From: Georgenia satyanarayanai
Lineage (GTDB): Bacteria; Actinomycetota; Actinomycetes; Actinomycetales; Actinomycetaceae
Assembly: GCF_023715365.1 (NCBI RefSeq)
Contig: NZ_JAMBNZ010000005.1
Location: forward strand, 1 to 64,000
DNA: 64,000 bases
Direction: 5' to 3'
Of the stretch, positions 25,566 to 33,564 are shown piece after piece (the stretch's first letter is position 1; every line of letters starts with the position of its first letter). The notes beneath the pieces are model-generated. The model was not told the DNA's origin. It saw nothing but the letters and a program-made list of their open reading frames with translations, and did no database searches. The translations under genes and the position numbers were made by a program.

Positions 25566-26513
25566 ATGGCCGGTGGCCTTGCTGCCCTGCTCGACGACAT
25601 CGCCGCCCTGGCCAGGATCGCCGCGGCCTCGGTCGACGACATCGGTGCAGCAGCGGGCCGCGCCAGCGCCAAGGCCGTGGGCGTCGTCATCGACGACACC
25701 GCGGTGACTCCGCGCTACGTCCACGGCTTCACCGCCAACCGCGAGCTGCCGATGATCCGGAAGATCGCCGCCGGCTCGCTGCGCAACAAGCTCGTCTTCA
25801 TCCTCCCGGCGATCCTGCTGCTCAGCCAGTTCCTCCCGTGGCTGCTCACCCCGATCCTCATGGTCGGCGGGCTCTACCTCAGCTACGAGGGCGCGGAGAA
25901 GCTCTACGAGTACGTCACCGGGCACCACAAGGAGAAGACGGCGGCCCCCGCCGCCGCGAAGGGCGAGGACCACGAGAAGACGATGGTGAGCGGCGCGATC
26001 CGCACCGACTTCATCCTCTCCGCCGAGATCATGGTCATCGCGCTCAACGAGGTCGCCGACGAGCCGCTCCTCAACCGGGCGATCATCCTCGTCGTCGTGG
26101 CCCTGGCGATCACGCTCCTCGTCTACGGGGTCGTCGCGCTCATCGTCAAGATGGACGACATCGGGCTGAGCCTCGCGAAGCGGGACTCCGCCGGCTCCCA
26201 GAAGGTCGGCCGTCTCCTCGTCAAGGGGATGCCGAAGGTGCTCGCGGTGCTCTCCGTCGTCGGCGTCGTCGCGATGCTCTGGGTCGGTGGGCACATCCTG
26301 CTCGTCGGGGTCGACGACCTCGGCTGGCACGCGCCCTACGAACTCGTCCACCACCTCGAGGAGGCGATCGCCGGCGGGCTGGGCGCGCTGAGCGGCTTCG
26401 TCACCTGGCTCGTCAACACGCTGTCCTCGGCGGTCGTCGGGCTCGTCGTCGGTGCCGTCGTCGTCGTCGTCATGCACCTGGTCCCGCGCAAGAAGAAGGA
26501 CGCCGCCCACTGA
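25566..26513 (+). CDS. DUF808 family membrane protein
   Basis: A 315-residue inner-membrane protein. The N-terminus MAGGLAALLDDIAALARIAA and later DDTAVTPRYVHGF are characteristic of DUF808 (YedI), followed by about five to six membrane segments and a lysine-rich C-terminus. Function unknown. GTGAGATCTC before the ATG gives a modest Shine-Dalgarno. It ends convergent with nadE. Confidence 0.88.
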   Translation: MAGGLAALLDDIAALARIAAASVDDIGAAAGRASAKAVGVVIDDTAVTPRYVHGFTANRELPMIRKIAAGSLRNKLVFILPAILLLSQFLPWLLTPILMVGGLYLSYEGAEKLYEYVTGHHKEKTAAPAAAKGEDHEKTMVSGAIRTDFILSAEIMVIALNEVADEPLLNRAIILVVVALAITLLVYGVVALIVKMDDIGLSLAKRDSAGSQKVGRLLVKGMPKVLAVLSVVGVVAMLWVGGHILLVGVDDLGWHAPYELVHHLEEAIAGGLGALSGFVTWLVNTLSSAVVGLVVGAVVVVVMHLVPRKKKDAAH

Positions 26514-26517
26514 CCCA

Positions 26518-26609
26518 TGTGCCACAACCGGCCCAGCGACTCTCCTTGCGCGCTGGCATCAAGTCCGCAGGCCTGATCAGCGCTCCGGCTTGAGGTCTTT
26601 GTGGCACAT
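26518..26609. repeat. Inverted repeat between convergent genes
   Basis: Arms of 11 bp (ATGTGCCACAA at 26518-26528 and its complement at 26599-26609) enclose about 70 bp in the convergent DUF808/nadE spacer. There is no T-tract. It may be a bidirectional terminator or a small mobile-element footprint. Confidence 0.5.
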
Positions 26610-26636
26610 GCCTGCGCCGCCCCACTGGGAGCGGGT

Positions 26637-26670
26637 GCGTCAGGGGCGGCCGAGCGTCAGGGGCGGCCGA
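26637..26670. repeat. Perfect 17-bp tandem duplication at the nadE stop
   Basis: GCGTCAGGGGCGGCCGA occurs at 26637-26653 and again at 26654-26670. The copy contains the last nadE codons and its stop, so the duplication extends outward from the gene end without changing the protein. Confidence 0.85.
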
Positions 26671-27499
26671 GGTAGCCGTCGGGCGTGACGGGCAGGGCCC
26701 GCTTGTGGCCGGTGCGGCGGTACCAGCCGACGATGGTCGCCTCGTCCTCGGCCGAGACCTCGCGGCCCTCGAGGTAGTCGTCGACGGCGTCGTAGCGCAC
26801 GCCGAGTGCCTCCTCGTCGGCCAGCATCGGCTTGTCCGACTCGAGGTCGGCCGTCGGGACCTTGTCGACGAGGTCGTCCGGCGTGCCGAGGTGGCGCCCG
26901 ACGTCCCGCACGCGGCGCTTGGGCAGGCCCGACAGCGGGGTGAGGTCCGCGGCGCCGTCGCCGTGCTTCGTGTAGAAGCCGACGCACGCCTCGGCCGCCT
27001 GGTCGGTGCCGACGACGAGCATCCCGCGAGCGCCGGCGATGGCGTACTGGCTGACCATCCGCATCCGGGCCTTGACGTTGCCCTTGTGGTAGTCGTCCTT
27101 GGCGTCGGTGACCGGCGTGCCCGAGGCGAGGACCTGGTCCCACAGCGCGTCTGTCGCGGGGCCGATGTCGATGGACTCGACGATGTCAGCGTCGATGAAC
27201 TCGAGGGCGGCGACGGCGTCGTGCTCGTCCTTCTGCACCCGGTAGGGCAGGCGCACGGCCACGAACTGGGCCTCCCCGCCGGCCTCCCGCACCCGCTCGC
27301 AGGCGAGCTGGCACAGGCGCCCGGCGACCGTCGAGTCGACGCCACCGCTGATGCCGAGGACGAGGCCCTTGGCTCCGGTGTCCTGGAGGTACCGGGCGAG
27401 GAACTCGATGCGACGCTCCGCCTCGGCGGCGGCGTCGAACGTCTCGGGGTCGACGACCTCGAGCGCGGCGATGATCTCCGACTGCAGCTGGGTGTCCAT
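26657..27499 (-). CDS. nadE: NAD synthetase, ammonia-dependent
   Basis: A 280-residue enzyme that amidates nicotinate adenine dinucleotide to NAD+. The PP-loop is GISGGVDSTVAGRL, and later motifs VGTDQAAE and TKHGDGAADLTPL are typical of single-domain NadE. No glutaminase domain is present, so it should use ammonia (E. coli type). A TAGATT box lies 6 nt before the ATG, so the message is probably leaderless. Confidence 0.95.
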   Translation of the reverse strand: MDTQLQSEIIAALEVVDPETFDAAAEAERRIEFLARYLQDTGAKGLVLGISGGVDSTVAGRLCQLACERVREAGGEAQFVAVRLPYRVQKDEHDAVAALEFIDADIVESIDIGPATDALWDQVLASGTPVTDAKDDYHKGNVKARMRMVSQYAIAGARGMLVVGTDQAAEACVGFYTKHGDGAADLTPLSGLPKRRVRDVGRHLGTPDDLVDKVPTADLESDKPMLADEEALGVRYDAVDDYLEGREVSAEDEATIVGWYRRTGHKRALPVTPDGYLGRP

Positions 27500-27505
27500 T
27501 CCGTG

Positions 27506-27511
27506 AATCTA
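27506..27511 (-). promoter_or_regulatory. Leaderless-type -10 box of nadE
   Basis: On the minus strand TAGATT is followed by 6 nt and then ATG 27499; no Shine-Dalgarno is present. Confidence 0.6.
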
Positions 27512-27579
27512 CTGGCGCAATGTGTCGTCGTCATTCCGGACGGCCGCGCTCTCGGCGGGTGCCCGGAGCGCGGCGCCTC

Positions 27580-27585
27580 TAGCGT
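27580..27585 (+). promoter_or_regulatory. Leaderless-type -10 box of the SDR gene
   Basis: TAGCGT is followed by GGACGG and then ATG 27592. It lies only about 70 bp from the divergent nadE box. Confidence 0.6.
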
Positions 27586-27591
27586 GGACGG

Positions 27592-29130
27592 ATGACCTCC
27601 CGCCCGTCCTCCCCGCTCGACCTCTCCCTGCCCGACGGCGGTGGCCGGCGGGTCCTTGTCACCGGTGCCAGCGGCTACGTGGGCGGGCGCCTCGTCCCCG
27701 AGCTCGTCGCCGCCGGCTTCGCGGTGCGTGCCGGGGCGCGCGACCCGCGCAAGCTGGAGGACCGGCCCTGGGCCAAGGACGTCGAGCTCGTCAGGGCCGA
27801 CCTCGAGGACGCCGAGCAGGTCCGTGCCGCGATGGCCGACGTCCACACGGTCCTCTACCTCGTCCACTCGATGGGTGGGGGCGGGGACTTCGTCGAGCGG
27901 GAGGCCCAGATCGCCCGGACGGTGGCCGAGGCCGCCGCCGCACAGGGCGTGCAGCAGATCGTCTACCTCGGTGGCCTCCACCCCGACAGGGAGCTCGCCG
28001 AGCTGTCGGACCACATGCGCTCGCGCGAGCAGGTGGGCCGCATCCTGCTCGCCTCCAGCGTCCCCACGGTCGTGCTCCGCGCCGGCGTCGTCATCGGCTC
28101 CGGCTCGGCCTCCTTCGAGATGATCCGCCACCTCACCGAGCGGCTGCCCGTCATGCCCGGGCCGCGCTGGCTCGACAACCTCATCGAGCCGATCGCCATC
28201 CGCGACGTCCTCTACTACCTCGCCCACGCAAGCGCGCTGGAGGAGCCGGTCAACCGCACCTTCGACATCGGCTCCGGCAAGCCGCAGCCCTTCAAGGACC
28301 TGCTCTCGGACTACGCGAAGGTCGCCGGGCTGCGGCCGCGCCGGATCTGGGCGCTGCCGATCCCGGCCCCGCGCCTGTCGGGCTTCTGGATCGGGATGAC
28401 GACACCGATCCCCCGGGCGTTGGCGATGCCGCTGGCCGCGTCGATGGCCGAGGACGCCGTGGCCGGGGACCACGAGATCGCCACGGTCATCCCCGACCCG
28501 CCCGGCGGGCTCACCCAGTACCCCGACGCGTGTCGGCTCGCGATCGAGCGGCAGGTCTCCGGCCGGGTGACGGCCAGCTGGGACGACGACGTCACCGCGT
28601 CCGTCGGCCCTGCCGACCCGTTGCCGTCGGACCCCGACTGGGCCGGGCACACCGTCTACACCGACGTCAGGGAGCGCGAAGGCCGAGCGGCACCGGAGTC
28701 GGTGTGGCGGGTGGTCCAGGCCATCGGCGGGGACAACGGCTGGTACTCCCCGGCGTTCCTGTGGCGGCTGCGCGGCTTCCTCGACAAGCTCGTCGGCGGA
28801 CCCGGCATCGCGCGCGGACGGCGCCACCCGCACCGGCTGCAGGTGGGGGACCACGTCGACTTCTGGCGGGTGGAGTCCGTGGAGCCCGGGCAACGGCTCA
28901 CGCTGCGCGCCGAGATGCGCTCCTCGGGCCGTGCCTGGCTCGAGCTGTCGGTCGACGCGCTCCCCGGCGGCGGCTCCCGCTACCGGCAGCGCGCGATCTT
29001 CTTCCCCCGTGGGATCCTCGGGCGGCTGTACTGGCTCGCCGTGCTGCCCTTCCACGCGCTCATCTTCCCCACGATGGCGCGCAACATCCTTCACGAGGCC
29101 GAGCGGCACCCGGTGTCCGACGGGTCCTGA
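27592..29130 (+). CDS. SDR-family NAD(P)-binding protein with DUF2867 domain
   Basis: A 512-residue two-domain protein. Residues 15-290 are an atypical SDR/NmrA-like domain (VLVTGASGYVGGRLVPEL as the dinucleotide loop). The C-terminal part (about 330-500) is DUF2867, a lipocalin/START-like ligand domain (RVESVEPGQRLTLRAEMR, YRQRAIFFPRGILGRLYW). The pairing is common in actinobacteria; it is thought to act on quinone or lipid-like substrates, but no substrate is proven. Confidence 0.85.
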   Translation: MTSRPSSPLDLSLPDGGGRRVLVTGASGYVGGRLVPELVAAGFAVRAGARDPRKLEDRPWAKDVELVRADLEDAEQVRAAMADVHTVLYLVHSMGGGGDFVEREAQIARTVAEAAAAQGVQQIVYLGGLHPDRELAELSDHMRSREQVGRILLASSVPTVVLRAGVVIGSGSASFEMIRHLTERLPVMPGPRWLDNLIEPIAIRDVLYYLAHASALEEPVNRTFDIGSGKPQPFKDLLSDYAKVAGLRPRRIWALPIPAPRLSGFWIGMTTPIPRALAMPLAASMAEDAVAGDHEIATVIPDPPGGLTQYPDACRLAIERQVSGRVTASWDDDVTASVGPADPLPSDPDWAGHTVYTDVREREGRAAPESVWRVVQAIGGDNGWYSPAFLWRLRGFLDKLVGGPGIARGRRHPHRLQVGDHVDFWRVESVEPGQRLTLRAEMRSSGRAWLELSVDALPGGGSRYRQRAIFFPRGILGRLYWLAVLPFHALIFPTMARNILHEAERHPVSDGS

Positions 29131-29487
29131 CCCTGGCACCGCAGTGTGCAGACGACGGCGCACGCGTTCGAAAGGCTGAAAGTGCGTCGACAAGGACGCT
29201 GCCCGAATTGCGTTGATCCCCCGCGGATGTCAGTCACCGGCCAGGGCACTACGCATCAACTGGCAGCCCGAAAAGTTCTTGGGTGCAGACTCAAAGAACA
29301 AGGGCACCCGTTGAGGCCGTTCGAACCGCTCGATTAGCAGAACCACGAGCTCCTGACCAGTAGAACCTCCGCACACTGTGGGTACTCGCGCACGGTTTCA
29401 AGGCGTCCGCGTTTTGCTACAGTCGGTCGCTGCATCTGTGCAGCCGTCCGCCGCCCAGGCGGAGACAACAACCTCAGGAGGACAGCC
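29131..29487. other. Lower-GC intergenic region with promoter for DUF2165
   Basis: No gene is seen. The stretch is less GC-rich than its surroundings. CTACAG near 29418 may be a -10 element for the gene at 29488. CTCAGGAGGACAGCC gives that gene a strong Shine-Dalgarno. Confidence 0.4.
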
Positions 29488-30072
29488 ATGGCGGGCCTTA
29501 CATCGACAGTCGCAACAATTCGATATGTGAAGTCAGCGCTCGTTGCGACAGTCGGTGGCTTTGCCTTACTGGTGGTGTTCGGAAACATCACCGATTACAA
29601 CTCGAACTTCCAGTTCGTCAAGCACGTCCTGGCGATGGACGCCCGCCGTCCCGACCTCGGACTCTCGATCGAGTACCGCGCGATCAACTGGGAATGGGCC
29701 TGGCACGCTGCCTACATCGGCGTGATCGTCGTCGAGACGTTCATCATGGTCGCCTGTCTCTACGGTGCTTACCGCATGGTGCGCGCCGCCCGACTCGGCG
29801 ACGTCGACTTCATCGCCGCAAAGAAGTGGCCCGTGCTGGGCCTCTTCGCCGGCTTGTTCCTGTGGTTCTTCGGCTTCCAGGCCGTGGGAGGTGAGTGGTT
29901 CGCCATGTGGATGAACGAGTCTTGGAACGGGATCCCCGATGCGGTTCGGCTCTGCACGTACATCGCGACCGTGCTGATCATCCTGCTGGTGGGTGGCGAT
30001 CGCCTCGACGAGCTGCCGCGCGAAGCGGCAGTGGACCGCGAACAGCGCATGGACGCCGGGGACCGCGTCTGA
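29488..30072 (+). CDS. DUF2165 family small membrane protein
   Basis: A 194-residue protein with four membrane helices (LVATVGGFALLVVFGN; AAYIGVIVVETFIMVACL; WPVLGLFAGLFLWFFGF; LCTYIATVLIILLV). The motif NITDYNSNFQFVKHVLAMD after helix 1 and WEWAWHAAY before helix 2 are typical of DUF2165. Function unknown. The 5' half and upstream DNA are lower in GC and use codons such as TTA and ACA that are rare nearby, suggesting acquisition by transfer. A terminator follows. Confidence 0.88.
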   Translation: MAGLTSTVATIRYVKSALVATVGGFALLVVFGNITDYNSNFQFVKHVLAMDARRPDLGLSIEYRAINWEWAWHAAYIGVIVVETFIMVACLYGAYRMVRAARLGDVDFIAAKKWPVLGLFAGLFLWFFGFQAVGGEWFAMWMNESWNGIPDAVRLCTYIATVLIILLVGGDRLDELPREAAVDREQRMDAGDRV

Positions 30073-30088
30073 GCGAGCACCCGAGAGG

Positions 30089-30120
30089 CGGGCTGCGGAC
30101 GCGCTAGCGCCCGCAGCCCG
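30089..30120 (+). terminator. Hairpin terminator after DUF2165
   Basis: A perfect 10-bp stem (30089-30098 with 30111-30120) whose loop is almost wholly the palindrome GCGCTAGCGC, followed by TTGCTC. Confidence 0.7.
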
Positions 30121-30246
30121 TTGCTCGTCCCACCGCTTCGGGCACGCCGGCAGGCGTCGCATCGGCGCCACCTCACGCCGCGCCACCGCCTTGCCGCCAC
30201 CGCCGCCAAGCCGCTCGTGAACCTGCGCCCGGGGGGACCGCGAGGT

Positions 30247-30252
30247 GACAAT
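30247..30252 (+). promoter_or_regulatory. Leaderless-type -10 box of the DUF488 gene
   Basis: GACAAT ends 6 nt before ATG 30259; no Shine-Dalgarno is present. Confidence 0.5.
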
Positions 30253-30258
30253 GGCGAG

Positions 30259-30813
30259 ATGCCTCTGCTCACCGTCGGACACGGATCCCTTGAGCGCGCC
30301 GGACTCGCCTCTCTCCTCACCGGCCGGCGGGTCGCCGCCGCCGTCGACATCCGCCGCTTCCCCGGCAGTCGCCGCAACCCCGACGTCGCGCGCGACGCCA
30401 TGGCGCAGTGGCTGCCCGAGGCGGGGGTCGCCTACCGCTGGGAGCCGCGCCTGGGCGGGCGCCGCCACCTCCGCAAGGCCGAGGACGCCGCCTCACCGGA
30501 CACGTGGTGGAAGGTCGACGCCTTCCGCGCCTACGCGGGCTACACCCGGACCGAGGAGTTCACGGCCGCCCTCGCCGAGCTCGCTGAGGAGGCCCGCGGC
30601 GACGCCCGCATCGCCGTCATGTGCTCCGAGGCGGTGTGGTGGCGCTGCCACCGCCGCCTGGTCGCCGACGTCGCCACGCTCCTGTTCGGCCTGCCCGTCC
30701 ACCACCTCATGCACGACGGTGAGGTGCACCTCCACGAGCCGTCCGATGGTGCCCGAGTGCATGGCGACGTCGTCGTCTGGGACGGCAAGCCACCCGCCAC
30801 AGGGAACTCATGA
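30259..30813 (+). CDS. DUF488 family protein
   Basis: A 184-residue protein with family hallmarks: the opening LLTVGHGSLER, VDIRRFPGSRRNPDVA, and the Cys-containing motif MCSEAVWWRCHRRLVAD. The last resembles a nucleic-acid or metal-binding active site; function is unproven. The start at 30259 was chosen because conservation begins at MPLLTVGHG and a leaderless-type promoter lies just upstream; the frame open to 30121 is not protein-like. Confidence 0.85.
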   Translation: MPLLTVGHGSLERAGLASLLTGRRVAAAVDIRRFPGSRRNPDVARDAMAQWLPEAGVAYRWEPRLGGRRHLRKAEDAASPDTWWKVDAFRAYAGYTRTEEFTAALAELAEEARGDARIAVMCSEAVWWRCHRRLVADVATLLFGLPVHHLMHDGEVHLHEPSDGARVHGDVVVWDGKPPATGNS

Positions 30814-30934
30814 ACAACTCCTGCACCATTTTTGCGTCGTTCGACTGGCGCGCTTCGTACGGTGCTGCCTACGGTGGAGTCGTCCGTCCCACGAGGGCGA
30901 ACCACCGCGCACGATTCCCGACCCTGGAGGACGC

Positions 30935-31708
30935 ATGATCACCGAGCAGCAGGCAACGAGCATCATCGAGAACAAGGTCACCGTCGTCGGCACCGATGGC
31001 GACAAGATCGGCAACGTCGGCACCCTGTACTTCGACGACGAGACCGGTCGCCCGGACTGGGTCACCGTCAAGACCGGGCTCTTCGGCAGCTCCGAGACCT
31101 TCGTCCCGCTCGAAGGCGCTTCCCTCAGCGGCGACACCCTCACCGTGCGCCACACCAAGGAGGCCGTCAAGGACGCGCCGCGCATGGATGCGGACCAGCA
31201 CCTCGACCTCGACCAGGAGGCTGAACTCTACCGGTACTACGGCCTCGACTACGGCGCCGGCACCGGCACGACGGGCACCACGGGTACCGCCGGCACCACC
31301 GGGACGTCCGGCACCACGGACCGCGACTCGCACGTCGCCGACGACACCCTGGTCCGCTCCGAGGAGCGGGTCGACGTCGGCACGCGCCGCCGCGAGGCGG
31401 GCAAGGTCCGCCTCCGCAAGTACGTCGTCACCGAGAACGTGACGAAGACGGTCCCCGTCACCCGCGAGGAGGTTCGCGTCGAGCGCGAGCCCATCACCGG
31501 CGCGGACCGCGGCCGCGGGGGCGCCGAGATCGGCGAGGACGTCGCCGAGGTCACGCTCCACGAGGACGAGGTCGTCACCGACAAGGAGACGGTCCCGGTG
31601 GAGAAGGTGCGCCTCGACACCGACACGGTGAGCGAGGACGCGCAGGTCACCGAGGAGGTCCGCAAGGAGCAGATCGCCACGGAGACGGACCGCGACACCC
31701 GTCACTGA
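30935..31708 (+). CDS. PRC-barrel and DUF2382 domain stress-type protein
   Basis: A 257-residue soluble protein. Residues 10-90 form a PRC barrel (VVGTDGDKIGNVGTLYFDD). A low-complexity linker of Gly/Thr triplets (about 108-128) follows, then a DUF2382 domain (about 140-240: RVDVGTRRREAGKVRLRK, EEVRVEREPI, LHEDEVVTDKETVPVEKV). This architecture is frequent in desiccation- or radiation-tolerant actinobacteria and is usually linked to general stress, but its mechanism is unknown. TGGAGG stands 6 nt before the ATG, and a terminator follows. Confidence 0.9.
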   Translation: MITEQQATSIIENKVTVVGTDGDKIGNVGTLYFDDETGRPDWVTVKTGLFGSSETFVPLEGASLSGDTLTVRHTKEAVKDAPRMDADQHLDLDQEAELYRYYGLDYGAGTGTTGTTGTAGTTGTSGTTDRDSHVADDTLVRSEERVDVGTRRREAGKVRLRKYVVTENVTKTVPVTREEVRVEREPITGADRGRGGAEIGEDVAEVTLHEDEVVTDKETVPVEKVRLDTDTVSEDAQVTEEVRKEQIATETDRDTRH

Positions 31709-32205
31709 CACCACCCGGTGCGCGTGCGCACCCCACGACGAAACCCCGAGAGGCGCGGAGAGCCGCGCGTCCCGGGGTTTCGTCTTCGCCGGCGGTGGAC
31801 ATCCGGTGCAGCCCGCGCGGCCGTGGTCAGCGGCGCCGGCCGTAGGTGAGCACGAGATTCTCGCCGGTCGGGTACGGTCGCCCGCGGGCCGCAGCCCACG
31901 TCGGGCCGGTCCCGCACCAGGTGAACTCGCGCGGACGACGACGGCGGGCACGTGGCTCCGCCGTCGTCGCCCCCTCCCGGCTGCTTCTTCTGGAGGGTGA
32001 TCGACCACTCCGCGTCACCGATGCGGCGGTAGTCGGTCACCGGACAGCCCTCCTGGGCGGCCCAGCGCGGGATCGCGTCGGTGGCCTGGGTGCAGTCGAA
32101 GTGGATCGTCAGGTCGTCGCCCTCGGGCACGGCCGCGATGGCGTCCTTGGCCTCGACGAGCGGGAAGGGGCAGACCCGTCCGGAGGTCTGGAGGGTGATG
32201 GGCAC
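31702..32205 (-). CDS. TusA-like sulfur-carrier protein with an anomalous C-terminal extension
   Basis: The first 75 residues are a TusA/SirA fold: SGRVCPFPLVEAKDAI with the CPxP active Cys, then TIHFDCTQATDAIPRWA and SITLQKK. TusA proteins normally end there. This frame runs on for about 90 Arg/Pro-rich residues through the terminator of the convergent PRC-barrel gene, so the tail is probably not native; the true stop may have been lost by a small frame change. GTG 32205 has TAGGAC 5 nt upstream (leaderless-type). Likely role: sulfur relay to tRNA thiolation or molybdenum enzymes. Confidence 0.7.
   Translation of the reverse strand: MPITLQTSGRVCPFPLVEAKDAIAAVPEGDDLTIHFDCTQATDAIPRWAAQEGCPVTDYRRIGDAEWSITLQKKQPGGGDDGGATCPPSSSARVHLVRDRPDVGCGPRATVPDRRESRAHLRPAPLTTAARAAPDVHRRRRRNPGTRGSPRLSGFRRGVRTRTGWCQ
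31738..31783. terminator. Hairpin terminator between convergent genes
   Basis: An 11-bp stem (ACGAAACCCCG, 31738-31748, with 31773-31783) ends in TTTCGTCTTCG. It sits 30 nt after the PRC-barrel stop and probably serves both strands. Confidence 0.75.
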
Positions 32206-32395
32206 GGGTGGTCCTAGGGGCCGGCGCACCGCCGGGGTCGGTCGCTCGAGCCGGTCAGGCGAGCGGGGTCACCGGCACCCGCCGGTACACGGGCGGTGGG
32301 CAGCGGCGCGCGGCGACAGGTACGTGTGGCTGAGCATGGCGGTCCCCCACCGCCGTCCGGCCACTGAGACGGACGCGGGACGAGCCGCCCGCGGG

Positions 32396-33310
32396 TCACC
32401 AGAAGGCGCGGGAGGCGATGGCGTCGGCGAAGCCGTCCACGGCGTCGTCGACGGCACCGAGGTAGAGGGAGGCGTCGACGAGCGAGACCTCCATGACGGA
32501 CGGCTCGCCGTTGTCGCCCTCGACCATGTCGATACGGCTGAACAGGAGCTGGGCGTCGCGGCCCATGCGCGACTTGATGTAGCCGTGGATCGCAGCGCGG
32601 GCCTGCTCCCCCACCCGCAGCTCGGCCTCGGTGGCGTACCGCGAGACGGCGACCTCGTCGCCCGGGGCGTCGGCGGCGGCCTGCGGGCCGAGGAGCATGG
32701 GCTCCTTCTCCACGACGTGGGACAGCACGCCGTTGAGGTAGATCAGCGCCGTCTCACCGCGCTCGTCCACCGACTCGACGTAGCGCTGGACCATGACGGC
32801 GCGTCCCTCCTGGAGGAGCCCGTAGGCGTGCTGGATCGCGTGCATCCGCGAGGTGGCGTCGCGCGCGGTGTACCGGCCGGTGTCGCGGGAGCCCGAGGAG
32901 ATGGCCGGCTTGACGACGAAGTCGCCCAGCGAGGGGAAGCGGGTGTGCACCTGGTGCTTGGACAGGTTCTGCTCCGGCTCCAGCCACACGGTGTCGATCG
33001 TCGGCATGCCGCGCCGGCCGAGCTCCTGGAGGTAGTGCTTGTCGGTGTTCCACTCGACGGTGTCTGCGCTGTTGAGCAGCTTGCGGATGCCCTTGGTCCA
33101 GGTGAGGAAGTCCGGCCGGCGGCTCGCGTAGTTGTGGACGGCGCGCAGGACGACGATGCCCGCCTCCGTCCAGTCCACGGACTCGTCGTCCCACGCGGCG
33201 ACGCGTGGCTCGATGCCCCGCTCGGCGAGGGCGTCCGGCAGCCCCTCCTCACCCTGGTCCAGGTCGGGGTGGTCCAGGCAGGTCGCGAGAGTGACACGAG
33301 GCTTCGACAC
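32396..33310 (-). CDS. ATP-grasp enzyme (RimK/glutathione-synthetase-like)
   Basis: A 304-residue ligase-fold protein. The nucleotide-binding lysine loop FVVKPAISSGSRDTGRY and the metal-binding end FSRIDMVEGDNGEPSVMEVSLV are clear, with VMVQRYVESV between. It would join a carboxylate to an amine using ATP; the substrate is unknown and no peptide-precursor gene lies beside it. TAGGTT lies 6 nt before GTG 33310, another leaderless-type start. Confidence 0.82.
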   Translation of the reverse strand: MSKPRVTLATCLDHPDLDQGEEGLPDALAERGIEPRVAAWDDESVDWTEAGIVVLRAVHNYASRRPDFLTWTKGIRKLLNSADTVEWNTDKHYLQELGRRGMPTIDTVWLEPEQNLSKHQVHTRFPSLGDFVVKPAISSGSRDTGRYTARDATSRMHAIQHAYGLLQEGRAVMVQRYVESVDERGETALIYLNGVLSHVVEKEPMLLGPQAAADAPGDEVAVSRYATEAELRVGEQARAAIHGYIKSRMGRDAQLLFSRIDMVEGDNGEPSVMEVSLVDASLYLGAVDDAVDGFADAIASRAFW

Positions 33311-33316
33311 GCGCCC

Positions 33317-33322
33317 AACCTA
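33317..33322 (-). promoter_or_regulatory. Leaderless-type -10 box of the ATP-grasp gene
   Basis: Minus-strand TAGGTT, then GGGCGC, then GTG 33310. Confidence 0.6.
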
Positions 33323-33448
33323 TCCGAAAGCGCGGTATGCCGCGGGTTGCTCGCGGGACCCGGTGATCCTCATCACGAGGGCCCCTCCTGGCTGGGCAGC
33401 ACCCGGAGCCGGTGGTAATGTTTGGGACTGCCGCAAGGGCACCAGCAA

Positions 33449-33524
<76 letters not shown>

Positions 33525-33528
33525 GCCG

Positions 33529-33556
33529 AAGGCCGTCTCCCCCGGGAGGCGGCCTT
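33529..33556 (+). terminator. Hairpin terminator after tRNA-Lys
   Basis: A 13-bp stem with one wobble pair (33529-33541 with 33544-33556) and a 2-nt loop, followed by TCGC. It starts 4 nt after CCA, and its complement also serves as the end region of the convergent M23 gene. Confidence 0.75.
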
Positions 33557-33564
33557 TCGCGTTG

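Noticed and set aside
26470-29193. 907-codon minus-strand open frame
   Set aside because: Antisense to the SDR/DUF2867 gene and off-frame through nadE, both well supported by motifs.
32396-33310. Peptide-modifying (RiPP, graspetide) ATP-grasp system
   Set aside because: No small precursor gene with a repeated core and no partner enzyme lies beside it; the flanks are TusA and a tRNA gene.
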